This document shows, piece by piece, positions 23,333-30,556 of a DNA stretch of 31,840 bases (position 1 is its first letter; every line of letters starts with the position of its first letter). The position numbers were made by a program, and so were the translations under genes. A model generated the notes under the pieces. The model saw only the letters and a list, made by a program, of their open reading frames with translations, was not told the DNA's origin and made no database searches. This DNA comes from JANMAT01 sp031359995 (GTDB lineage: Bacteria > Actinomycetota > Acidimicrobiia > Acidimicrobiales > Ilumatobacteraceae), in NCBI GenBank assembly GCA_031359995.1, contig JANMAT010000056.1, forward strand, positions 1-31,840, read 5' to 3'.

Positions 23333-24118
23333 GGCTGGCCGCACTGGTCGGGGCCCGATCTGGCCGAGCGGCTCGGCATCACCACCCGCACGGTGCGACG
23401 CGACGTCGACCGCCTGCGCGGCCTGGGCTACCCGGTCGACGCCGACCTCGGCACCCACGGCGGCCACCGGCTGGCGCCCACCGGCGCCATGCCGCCGCTC
23501 GTGCTCGACCACGACGAGGCGGTCGCCATCGCCGTGGCCCTGCGCCTGGCCGCCGGCAGCGACGTGCGCGGCGTGGAGGACGCCGCGCTGGGCGCCCTCA
23601 CCAAGCGCGCGGTGGAACCGTTGCGGCTCGTGCACACGGGCCGGCGCTGGTACCTGGCCGCGTTCGACGTGCGACGCGCCGACTGGCGCACGTTCCGCGT
23701 CGACCGCATCGGCACGGTCGCCAACACCGGCCATCGCTTCCATCACGTCGACCCGCCCGACGCCCCCGAGCTCGTGTGGCGCGCCGTGTCGATCGCGCCC
23801 TACCGCCACACCGCCCGCGTGCTCGTGCACGCCGCGCTGGCCGAGGTGGCCCGCACGGTGCCGCCCACCGTGGCCACGTTGCACGAGCACGGCGAACGCA
23901 CCAAGTTGCTCACCACCGGCTCCGACCGCCTCGAGGCCATCGCCATGCACCTGGCCGGCCTGCCGTTCGACTTCACCGTGCTCGAACCCGACGCGCTGCG
24001 GGCCATCCTGCAGGCCACGGCCGCACGGCTGCAGCGCGCCGCCGCTACGCCGCCGGTGGCGGCCGTCGCCGGCCGGGCCGATCGCGCCGGCGTACCCGGG
24101 GCGACTCGTGGGCGGTGA
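23333..24118 (+). pseudogene. WYL-domain HTH regulator remnant: head missing, internal deletion
   Basis: YafY/PafC-type transcription regulator read in one frame. It begins abruptly in the helix-turn-helix at PHWSGPDLAERLGITTRTVR with no start codon or first helix. It continues through GYPVDADLG, MPPLVLDHDEAVAIAVALRL and VEDAALGALTK, then jumps directly to RAVEPLRLVHTGRRWYLAAF and WRTFRVDRIG, the second half of the WYL domain, followed by a normal C-terminal WCX region. From memory of the family, about 75-85 residues between ALGALTK and VEP (linker and first half of WYL) are absent, yet the frame is kept. The 3' end overlaps the AI-2E gene by 74 bp. It is either a decayed gene or an assembly artefact. 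Confidence 0.75.
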
Positions 24119-25181
24119 GGTGCGAGTCGATCACGTCGTGGCGGCGCACGTAGAGACCGGCGAAGGCCTGCAGGCTGGCCGCCGTGGGCAACGCCAGGAT
24201 CGCCCCCACCGGGCCGAGGACGGCCGCACCGGCGATGGCCGCGGCGAACGCCACGGCCGGGTTCAGCTCCATGGTGCGAGCGGTGATGCGCGGGGCCAAC
24301 AGGTAGTTCTCGATCTGCTGGTACACCACGACCAGACCGAGCACCCACACCGCGTCGAACGGCTGGTTCACCACGGCCACCAGCACGGGCAGCACGCCGG
24401 CGAGGTACGTGCCGATGACCGGCAGGAACTGCGACACCAGGCCCACCCACACCGCCAGCGCCACCGGGTAGGGCACACCGACGATCCAGAAGACGACACC
24501 GTGGAACAGCGCGGAGAACAGCGCCAGCAGCGCCCGGCTGTACAGGTAGCCGCCGGTCTTCTCGATGGCGACCTCCCACGCCCGCAGCACCTCGGTCTGG
24601 TGCTGGGGCCGCAGCAGCGAGCACACCGTGCGCCGCAGCTTCGGACCCTGGGCCACGAGGTAGAACGTGAACAAGCGCACCGAGAACGCCTCGAGCACGA
24701 GCCCCAGCGCGGTGGTGGTGAGCTTGAGCGTGTTGCCGGCCAAGCTGCTGGCCACGGTCTGCGCCGTGCCACCCTCCTTCGACAGGCGCGTCACGAGGTC
24801 GCGCAGGTCGATGTTGGCGTCGAAGTTGCTGTTCACCCAGTCCTGGATCTGGGTGATGTAGTCGGGCGCCTTGTCGATGAGCGTGGCGATCTGCTCGATG
24901 AGCAGCGTGCCGATCACGGTGACGAACGCGAGGCCGGCACCGATCAGCCCGAACAGCACCAGCCCGGTGGCCGAGCCGCGCCGCCAGCCCCGCTTCACCA
25001 AGCGGTTCACCGCCGGTTCCAGCGCGAGCGACAGGAACAACGACACCAGCAGCATCACCAGCAGCGACTGCAACCGGCCGACCAGCCAGCGACCCAACGT
25101 GATCACGACGAACGTGACCCAGAAGAGCACGATCGCACGCGGCACCCACGAGGGCATGCGTTCGCGTGTCGTGTCGGCCAT
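24045..25181 (-). CDS. AI-2E family (PerM-type) transporter
   Basis: Integral membrane protein of 378 residues with about seven to eight hydrophobic helices and a central soluble stretch (DKAPDYITQIQDWVNSNFDA), typical of the AI-2E/UPF0118 family. Features of the family are ALEPAVNRLVKRGWRRGSA near the N-terminus, PVIGTYLAGVLPVLVA and QQIENYLLAPRI in the C-terminal half. Proposed roles in the family include autoinducer-2 export and sodium-proton exchange; the substrate here is unknown. The C-terminal tail is Arg/Pro rich. It follows whiB on the same strand after 52 bp. Confidence 0.88.
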   Translation of the reverse strand: MADTTRERMPSWVPRAIVLFWVTFVVITLGRWLVGRLQSLLVMLLVSLFLSLALEPAVNRLVKRGWRRGSATGLVLFGLIGAGLAFVTVIGTLLIEQIATLIDKAPDYITQIQDWVNSNFDANIDLRDLVTRLSKEGGTAQTVASSLAGNTLKLTTTALGLVLEAFSVRLFTFYLVAQGPKLRRTVCSLLRPQHQTEVLRAWEVAIEKTGGYLYSRALLALFSALFHGVVFWIVGVPYPVALAVWVGLVSQFLPVIGTYLAGVLPVLVAVVNQPFDAVWVLGLVVVYQQIENYLLAPRITARTMELNPAVAFAAAIAGAAVLGPVGAILALPTAASLQAFAGLYVRRHDVIDSHLTAHESPRVRRRDRPGRRRPPPAA

Positions 25182-25233
25182 GGTCGACAGAGGCTAGTTG
25201 TGACCGACCCGCGACCGGTCCGATGGGGGCCAG

Positions 25234-25485
25234 CTACGCGGAGCGGACCTCGAGCATGTCACCGCGTTCGCGCTCGCTGAGACCACCCCAGATGCCGTGG
25301 CGCTCACCGGTGCGCAGCGAGGAGTCGAGGCATTGGCGTTGGACTTCGCAGCGACCGCAGATGGCCTTGGCCTTCATCTCCCGGCGCCGGCGCTCGTCAC
25401 GCGCCTCGCCGAGCACGGGGGGATAGAACAGCTCTCCCCGAGATCCACGACAAGCGGCTCGCTGTTCCCACATACCTGAACCCAT
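25234..25485 (-). CDS. WhiB-family iron-sulfur transcription regulator
   Basis: An 83-residue Wbl protein. Its four cluster cysteines are C12, C43, C46 and C52, in the order C-x30-CxxC-x5-C, followed by the GIWGG turn (64-68) and a basic/acidic C-terminal tail. It binds a [4Fe-4S] cluster and acts with the primary sigma factor. The ATG at 25485 is chosen over the GTG at 25533: it gives the normal family length, has GGAAG 9 nt upstream, and lies downstream of a good promoter that includes the GTG itself. The mycobacterial BagA/BagB-type ATPase genes also lie near a whiB gene (whiB4), a parallel to this locus. Confidence 0.92.
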   Translation of the reverse strand: MGSGMWEQRAACRGSRGELFYPPVLGEARDERRRREMKAKAICGRCEVQRQCLDSSLRTGERHGIWGGLSERERGDMLEVRSA

Positions 25486-25517
25486 TTCGTGCGTCTTCCG
25501 AACTAATGCAGAAGTCC

Positions 25518-25546
25518 ACCCTAGAAGGTCCACGTGAACGCCACAA
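25518..25546 (-). promoter_or_regulatory. SigA-type promoter of whiB
   Basis: On the minus strand TTGTGG (plus-strand 25541-25546) and TAGGGT (25518-25523) are separated by exactly 17 bp, giving a start of transcription about 25 nt before the whiB ATG. Confidence 0.55.
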
Positions 25547-25557
25547 GGGGTGGGATG

Positions 25558-26922
25558 TTACGCGCGTGTCTCGCCACCGTTCGCGGTGGCGGCGTCGGGC
25601 GTGCGGCGCTCCCGGTGATCGCGGGCGGCGCCCACTTCGGGCTCCACTTCCAGTGTCACACCGTCGATGGCCACGACGATCACCCGACCACCCACCGCGA
25701 TCGGCGTGGCCCGATTGGTCCGGGCCCGCCACGTGCCTTCGCCCACCTTCACCACGCCTTCGGGGTCGACGGCCGACACCGCTTCGCCCGGCGCGCCGAT
25801 CATCCACTCGCGCCCGATGGTCGGCGTGGCGAAGCGCGTGCGGACCATCGACGGCATCCCGCTGAAGAAGGCGAGCGCCACGCTGGCGATGCCGACCAGC
25901 AGCGCGATCCACGACAGGTGGTAGCCGCGGAACAGCAGGATCGACGAGACCGCGTAGGCGACCATGCCGACCCCGGTCCACAGGCGCGGCACCCCGGTCT
26001 GCACGTCGACCGCGAAGGCCACCATCGACAGCACGAGCAGGGTCACCGCCCACCCGCGAGTCGGCAGGGCGAGCAGCCCGTAGCAGCCGAGCACCGTGCA
26101 GGCCGCGCCCACCAGGCCGGCCACGCCGATGCCGGCGGTGAAGAACTCGAACAGCAGCAGCGCCAGCCCGATGGTGATCAGCAGGTAGGCCACCGGCATG
26201 CTCGCCACCGAGTGCATCAGCTGGGGCAGCAGGCCGATCTTCTCGAGACGGGGTGCGACCGTCAGCTCCACGCGGGGCGTGCCGTCGTCGGCTTTGGTCG
26301 TCTGGACCGTCTGCAGCGTCTTGCCCTGCCACGTGAGCCCGTCGAGGGCGAGCAGCATGGTGCGCAGCGCCGGCACCGTCTCGTCGGTCAGCGGGTTGCG
26401 CACCAGCCCGCGCGTGCGGGCCTCGGCGGCGTTGACCTCACGGTTGCGGAGCTCGGCCGCGTTCTGGCCGAGGTCGAGCGTCACACCGGGCAACGGCGGG
26501 CCGAAGCGACCGACCCGGCTGCCGGGTGCCACGCCGTTGATGGCGGCGGCCCCCATCAGCTGGCCGGCGGCGCCCAGGGCCCGCGCCCCCGACGGGCCCA
26601 CCCACACCGCCACCGGCACCTTGGCCGACTGCATGCGCAGCGCCAGCTTCGCCACGGCGGCGGGCGGCACGATGGCGCCCTTCGAGTTCAGCTGCACCAC
26701 GAGCGCCTCGGCGCCATCGGTCTCGGCCCGCTCGATGGCCCGGGTCCACTCGTCGAGGGTGATGGCGTCGATGAAGCCCGAGATCTGGACGACGTTGACT
26801 GCGGGACGGGCGTTGTCGGTGGCGGCGCGCCGCGTGGCGGCGGCGGCCGGCGAGTGCGCCAGGCCGACGACCGACGCGAGCACGGCCGCCAGCCCGCCGA
26901 GAACGATCGCTAGTCTGCGCAC
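25558..26922 (-). CDS. NfeD-like membrane protein with degenerate ClpP-type domain
   Basis: A 454-residue membrane protein: signal peptide (1-29, ending SPAAAA), a ClpP/NfeD1b-like domain (about 40-200), four or more membrane helices (about 245-380), and a C-terminal NfeD OB-like domain (about 390-440, with GEAVSAVDPEGVVKVGEGTW). In active NfeD1b proteases the catalytic serine sits in an AASAG motif; here the matching stretch reads PSGARALGAAG, and the usual PGG motif is NSKGA, so the protease is probably inactive. The GTG at 26922 is chosen for GGAGG at 26929-26933 with 6-nt spacing; the frame open to 26958 lacks this. It is divergent from the ATPase gene with 26 bp between starts. Confidence 0.85.
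   Translation of the reverse strand: MRRLAIVLGGLAAVLASVVGLAHSPAAAATRRAATDNARPAVNVVQISGFIDAITLDEWTRAIERAETDGAEALVVQLNSKGAIVPPAAVAKLALRMQSAKVPVAVWVGPSGARALGAAGQLMGAAAINGVAPGSRVGRFGPPLPGVTLDLGQNAAELRNREVNAAEARTRGLVRNPLTDETVPALRTMLLALDGLTWQGKTLQTVQTTKADDGTPRVELTVAPRLEKIGLLPQLMHSVASMPVAYLLITIGLALLLFEFFTAGIGVAGLVGAACTVLGCYGLLALPTRGWAVTLLVLSMVAFAVDVQTGVPRLWTGVGMVAYAVSSILLFRGYHLSWIALLVGIASVALAFFSGMPSMVRTRFATPTIGREWMIGAPGEAVSAVDPEGVVKVGEGTWRARTNRATPIAVGGRVIVVAIDGVTLEVEPEVGAARDHRERRTPDAATANGGETRA
26911..26916 (+). promoter_or_regulatory. Possible -10 box of the ATPase operon
   Basis: TAGTCT fits TANNNT and lies 32 bp before the TTG at 26949, inside the 5' end of the divergent NfeD gene. No convincing -35 is seen. 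Confidence 0.25.
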
Positions 26923-26948
26923 GAGGTGCCTCCGAGTCGAGGAGAAGG

Positions 26949-27905
26949 TTGGAACCACAAGCGTTCTTCGCCGGATCCCGGCTGCTGATCGTGGCTGGCA
27001 AAGGCGGCGTGGGCAAGACGACGGTCACGGCCGTCGTCGCTCATGCCGCGGCCACGTGCGGCCTGTCGGTGCTGGTGCTGGCGGTGGATGCCGGCACCAA
27101 CCTTGGCACGCTCCTGGGGGCCGACGCACCCCTCGACGACACCGAGGTGACCGTTGCCACGGGTCTGGGCGAGGCCGGTACCGGTTCGATCCGGGCCCGG
27201 GCCGTCACCGCTCCCGCCGCGCTGGGTGAGTACCTCGACCACCACGGCCTGTCGCGCCTGCTGGGCCGGCTGGTGCGAACCGGCGTCCTCGACGTGGTGG
27301 CCACCGCGGCACCCGGCATCGACGACCTGCTCGTGCTGGGGAAGGTGAAGTCCCTGGAGCGCGCCGCGGTGGCCGACCTGGTGCTGGTGGACGCCCCCGC
27401 CGCCGGCCACGCCATCACGTTCCTGCGCTCCCCCCGGGGCCTGGCCGACGTCGTGAGCGGCGGCCCCATCGCCACCCAGGCCCAGGAGGTCCTGGCCATG
27501 CTCGGTGACGAGGCCCGCTGTCGGGTGATGTTGGTCACCCTGGCCGAGGAGACCCCGGTGAACGAGATCGTGGACGCCGCCTACCAGCTGGAGGACCAGG
27601 TCGGCGTGGCCCTCGCCCCGGTCGTGGTGAACGCCGTGTACCCGACCATCGCCGGCCTGGCGCCGGCCGTGCCCGCCGGCGCCGCCAGCCGGGGCGTGGC
27701 CGCGCCAGTACGCCGGGCCCTGGCCGAGGCGGCCGCCTTCCGCTGCGCCCGGGTCGACCAACAGCACGCCCAGACGGCACGTCTGGCCGAACGCCTCCCG
27801 CTCCCCCAGGTGGTGCTGCCGTTCCGCTTCACCGCCGGGCTCGACGCCGCCGACGTGCGGGCCCTGGCCGCCGACCTGCTGGCCGGCATCGGCCGGCTGG
27901 GCTGA
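26949..27905 (+). CDS. Get3/ArsA-like ATPase, first of a pair
   Basis: A 318-residue ATPase of the SIMIBI/ArsA-Get3 type. Its deviant Walker A is G17-K-G-G-V-G-K-T-T, keeping both the signature lysine K18 and K23. Later come LVLVDAPAAGHAITFL (switch II/Walker B) and a C-terminal part ending PFRFTAGLDAADVRALA. It is shorter than ArsA and has no arsenite-binding cysteine cluster. Together with the next gene it matches the mycobacterial Rv3679/Rv3680 (BagA/BagB) pair, which form a complex. The TTG at 26949 is used because GAGGAG precedes it and no other start lies before the P-loop. Gap to the next gene: 7 bp. Confidence 0.85.
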   Translation: MEPQAFFAGSRLLIVAGKGGVGKTTVTAVVAHAAATCGLSVLVLAVDAGTNLGTLLGADAPLDDTEVTVATGLGEAGTGSIRARAVTAPAALGEYLDHHGLSRLLGRLVRTGVLDVVATAAPGIDDLLVLGKVKSLERAAVADLVLVDAPAAGHAITFLRSPRGLADVVSGGPIATQAQEVLAMLGDEARCRVMLVTLAEETPVNEIVDAAYQLEDQVGVALAPVVVNAVYPTIAGLAPAVPAGAASRGVAAPVRRALAEAAAFRCARVDQQHAQTARLAERLPLPQVVLPFRFTAGLDAADVRALAADLLAGIGRLG

Positions 27906-27912
27906 TGCGCTG

Positions 27913-29106
27913 ATGGCCGCCACCCGCCGGGCCCGCACCGCCCCCGCCCCCGCGTCCGTCGCCCTGGGCGCCGCGCTGGCCGACGCCCACGTCGTCGTGT
28001 GCTGCGGCACCGGCGGCGTCGGCAAGACGACCACGGCGGCGGCGCTGGCCCTGGAGGCGGCCCGCCGCGGCCGCCGGGCCGCGGTGGTCACCATCGACCC
28101 GGCCCGCCGCCTGGCCGACGCCCTGGGCGTGGGCGCGCTGACCAACGAGCCCCAGCGGGTGGCCCTGGCCGACGCGACCGGCGAGCTGTGGGCGCTCATG
28201 CTCGACACCCGCACCACCTTCGACGACCTGGTGGCCCGCTACGCGACCGACGAGCGCCAGCGCGACCGGATCTACGGCAACGCCTTCTATCGCAACATCT
28301 CGGGCCGGCTGTCGGGCACCCAGGAGTACATGGCGGCCGAGAAGCTGTACTCGCTGGCCACCGACGATCGCTTCGACCTGGTCGTGGTGGACACCCCGCC
28401 GGCCCGCAACGCCCTCGACTTCCTGGACGCCCCCGAGCGGCTCACCCGCTTCCTCGACCACCGCTTCTACCGGGCCCTGATGGCCCCGACCCGGGTCTAC
28501 CTGCGGGCCGTGAACGTGGCCGCCCAGGCGTTCCTGCGGGCGCTGTCGAAGGTGGTGGGCGGCGCGGTCATCGCCGATGCCGTCGCCTTCTTCCAGGCCT
28601 TCGACGGGATGGAGGCCGGGTTCCGCACCCGCGCCGCCGCCGTCGACGAACTGCTGCGCGCTCCGGCCACCACCTACGTGCTGGTGGCAGCGCCCCGGTC
28701 GGACGCCGTGGCCGAGGCCCGGTGGTTCGCCGAGCGGCTGCGGGGCCTCGGCATGACCGTGGGCGCGCTGGTGGTGAACCGGGCCCACCCCGACCCGCTG
28801 GCCGGGCTCGACCCGTCGGTGCTGGCCCTCGGATCCGACGCGGCCGGGCCGCTCGATCCGTGGTGGCAGAACGTGCGGGAGCTGCACGCCGTGGCCGTGG
28901 CCGAGGCCGACCAGGTGGCCGCCCTGGCCGCCCACGTGGCGCCGGCGCCCACCGTGATCGTGCCGCTGCAGACCGCCGACGTGCACGACCTGGCCGGGCT
29001 CACCGCCCTGGCCGAACCGCTGCTGGGCCCGGCGCGGGAGGCGCCCGTCACCGCTGTGACCTCGTCCGGGGCGGACGGATCGCCCGAAGCCCGGCGCCGC
29101 CGCTAG
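27913..29106 (+). CDS. Get3/ArsA-like ATPase, second of a pair
   Basis: A 397-residue ATPase of the same superfamily. The P-loop is G32-T-G-G-V-G-K-T-T-T: Walker lysine K38 is present but the signature lysine is threonine (T33). IDPARRLADALG, MLDTRTTFDDLVARYA, YRNISGRLSGTQEYMAAEKL and VVVDTPPARNALDFLDAP are typical of the actinobacterial partner subunit. It probably forms a heterodimer or higher complex with the product of the gene 7 bp upstream. The mycobacterial relatives have been linked to tolerance of stress such as glycerol and nitric oxide; whether this applies here is unknown. Confidence 0.87.
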   Translation: MAATRRARTAPAPASVALGAALADAHVVVCCGTGGVGKTTTAAALALEAARRGRRAAVVTIDPARRLADALGVGALTNEPQRVALADATGELWALMLDTRTTFDDLVARYATDERQRDRIYGNAFYRNISGRLSGTQEYMAAEKLYSLATDDRFDLVVVDTPPARNALDFLDAPERLTRFLDHRFYRALMAPTRVYLRAVNVAAQAFLRALSKVVGGAVIADAVAFFQAFDGMEAGFRTRAAAVDELLRAPATTYVLVAAPRSDAVAEARWFAERLRGLGMTVGALVVNRAHPDPLAGLDPSVLALGSDAAGPLDPWWQNVRELHAVAVAEADQVAALAAHVAPAPTVIVPLQTADVHDLAGLTALAEPLLGPAREAPVTAVTSSGADGSPEARRRR

Positions 29107-29117
29107 CGTGTGCGGCC
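29104..29117 (+). promoter_or_regulatory. Possible leaderless -10 box of the receiver gene
   Basis: TAGCGT (29104-29109) is followed by 8 nt and the GTG at 29118. It overlaps the stop of the second ATPase gene, so the receiver gene could be expressed both from the operon and alone. Confidence 0.3.
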
Positions 29118-29540
29118 GTGCCGCGCATCCTCATCGCCACCGACTCCGAGCGGGTCCTGCAGCAGGTCAGCGAGGCCCTCGGGGGCGAAGGTGTGAGCTT
29201 CACCATCTGCTCGTCGGGCAAGGACGTGGCCGGCGCGGTGAAGGACAAGCGGCCCGACATCGCCGTGCTCGACCTGCAGATCGGCACCATGGGCGGCATG
29301 GCCGTCACCATGACCCTGCGGCTCGAGGAGTCGGGCGGCCGGCTGCCCCACGTGCCGGCCATCATGCTGCTCGACCGCCGTGCCGACCTGCACCTGGCCC
29401 GCCGGTCGGGCGCCGACGGCTGGCTGATCAAGCCGCTCGACTCGCTCCGGCTGCGCCGGGCGGTCAAGGTCGTGCTCGACGGTGGGATCTACCACGAAGG
29501 TCTGGAAACGCCGGCTGGTGCGGCAAGCACCGCGGGCTAG
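29118..29540 (+). CDS. Single-domain response-regulator receiver, atypical
   Basis: A 140-residue receiver (REC) domain without an output domain. VPRILIATDSERVLQ gives acidic residue D9, VLDLQ gives the phosphorylation aspartate D52, and GWLIKPL gives the conserved lysine K105. The conserved Thr/Ser of beta-4 is replaced (AIMLLD, L84), and the acidic pair at the N-terminus has only one aspartate, so signal transmission may differ from the norm. No histidine kinase is near. It lies 11 bp downstream of the ATPase pair and just before tRNA-Pro. The GTG at 29118 gives the normal REC beginning. Confidence 0.8.
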   Translation: MPRILIATDSERVLQQVSEALGGEGVSFTICSSGKDVAGAVKDKRPDIAVLDLQIGTMGGMAVTMTLRLEESGGRLPHVPAIMLLDRRADLHLARRSGADGWLIKPLDSLRLRRAVKVVLDGGIYHEGLETPAGAASTAG

Positions 29541-29559
29541 ACTCCCGGGCGCATCAAAC

Positions 29560-29633
29560 GGGTTGTAGCGCAGCTTGGTTAGCGCGCCACGTTCGGGACG
29601 TGGAGGCCGAGGGTTCGAATCCCTCCAACCCGA
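29560..29633 (+). tRNA. tRNA-Pro (anticodon CGG)
   Basis: Complete cloverleaf. Acceptor arms CGGGTTG (29560-29566) and CAACCCG (29626-29632) with discriminator A, anticodon stem CCACG/CGTGG (29587-29591, 29599-29603), loop TTCGGGA with anticodon CGG at 29594-29596, and T-loop GGTTCGAATCC. The CCA end is not encoded. The following DNA differs in character, so this tRNA may mark an island edge. Confidence 0.96.
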
Positions 29634-29654
29634 CTCACTCACGCAGTCACTCAG

Positions 29655-29871
29655 TCACGCATCGTCGTCGGGTGGATAGGTCTCCTCTGCGTCCGCGAAG
29701 ACGTTGCGGCTGAAGGCGAGGGACGCGTGGTTGCCCGGGTGGACGAGCTATGTCACGGGGCGGACGCCTCGGCGTTGGAGATCGGCTGGGCGATGCCGTG
29801 ACGCTCGCGGAAGGCGTGCGCATGCTCGACGAGAGTCTCTCCGAGTGGGCGGCCGTCAGCGGGGAACGATC
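29655..29871 (-). pseudogene. Two frame-shifted scraps of an unknown gene
   Basis: On the minus strand two protein-like pieces lie in different frames. The first, about 29871-29753, contains GETLVEHAHAFRERHGIAQ and stops at a TGA (29753-29755). The second, 29747-29655, reads LVHPGNHASLAFSRNVFADA followed by an acidic tail and a stop. They look like the C-terminal end of one decayed gene. I do not recognise the family. The scrap overlaps the 3' end of vapC. A 41-codon plus-strand frame (29750-29875) is less convincing. Confidence 0.3.
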
Positions 29872-30239
29872 GTGATCGGGCACCCCAGACGCGGGGCGCG
29901 GCTCAAGCGGGCGTCCGCCGTGACGAGCGCGCACCCGAGGGTCTCGGCCAAGGCCACGTAGGTTGCGTCGTAGGCGGAGACGTTCTCGCGGAGCTCCCAC
30001 ACCCGGTCGAGAAGACCGAAGACGGGGTAGCGGGTCATGCCGAGTCGGCGCCACGTGTCGAGCGCAGTCCAGGCATCAGCGGCGCTGATCTCGTTGGACG
30101 CGACCTGGCGGCGCAGCACGTGCGCGACCTCCGAGTCCACGAGGTGGGGGACGTGGAGTTGCTCGGTGGCGAGTGCCTGGCGGGCCGGGCCCGCGTTGAG
30201 CAGACCGGCGAGCGCAGCGGACGCGTCGACGACGATCAC
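29856..30239 (-). CDS. vapC: VapC-type PIN-domain toxin
   Basis: A 127-residue PIN-domain ribonuclease, the toxin of a type II toxin-antitoxin pair. It begins VIVVDASAALAGLL, and the four acidic metal-binding residues are D5, E37 (LVDSEVAHVL), D91 (AYDATYVALAE) and D109 (VTADARL). VapC toxins cut tRNA or rRNA; the target here is unknown. GTG start at 30239, 16 bp after the antitoxin stop. Neighbouring fragments and the tRNA suggest acquired DNA. Confidence 0.88.
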   Translation of the reverse strand: MIVVDASAALAGLLNAGPARQALATEQLHVPHLVDSEVAHVLRRQVASNEISAADAWTALDTWRRLGMTRYPVFGLLDRVWELRENVSAYDATYVALAETLGCALVTADARLSRAPRLGCPITIVPR

Positions 30240-30255
30240 GCAGCCGTCCGCAGGA

Positions 30256-30477
30256 TCAACGCTCGTCTCGGCCGGCGTCGAGGTCGTCCACGATGCTCGC
30301 CAGGTCCACGTTCAGGTCGGGCAGGGCGCCCAACAGGGCCGGGTTGTCCGCCCGGCGGGAAACCTCGCTCAGTTCCCGTACCGCGACCGCGCCGACCGAG
30401 GTTGCGTCGCGGGCCGCCAGCCGCTCCAGCCGCTCGATCACCGCGTCGGGCACGTTGCGCAGGTACAGGGTCTTCAC
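30256..30477 (-). CDS. vapB: VapB/FitA-like ribbon-helix-helix antitoxin
   Basis: A 73-residue antitoxin. The N-terminus VKTLYLRNVPDAVIERLERL is a ribbon-helix-helix DNA-binding fold, and the acidic C-terminus (LPDLNVDLASIVDDLDAG) would wrap the VapC toxin. The GTG at 30477 is 7 nt after a TAGCAT box, so the message is probably leaderless. The upstream inverted repeat is its likely operator, giving the usual autoregulation of vapBC. Confidence 0.87.
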   Translation of the reverse strand: MKTLYLRNVPDAVIERLERLAARDATSVGAVAVRELSEVSRRADNPALLGALPDLNVDLASIVDDLDAGRDER

Positions 30478-30480
30478 AGC

Positions 30481-30509
30481 CAGAATGCTAGCAGCATGCT
30501 TGCATTCTG
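30481..30509 (-). promoter_or_regulatory. vapBC operator and promoter
   Basis: Outer arms CAGAATGC (30481-30488) and GCATTCTG (30502-30509) are exact inverse copies, with a second palindrome AGCATGCT (30493-30500) between them. The minus-strand -10 box TAGCAT (plus-strand 30485-30490) lies within the left arm and is 7 nt from the GTG start, so bound VapB would cover the promoter. Confidence 0.6.
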
Positions 30510-30556
30510 CCTAGCCTGTCCGTCGTCTCGTCGCACCGCTGTCGTAGCCCACCCAA

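Noticed and set aside
25486..25533. GTG at 25533 as the whiB start
   Set aside because: It lies inside the promoter, between the -35 and -10 boxes, and would add 16 residues not typical of the family.
29103..29642. Minus-strand protein starting SESGWRDSNPRP
   Set aside because: This N-terminus is the well-known false translation of a tRNA gene; the frame lies opposite the receiver gene and tRNA-Pro.
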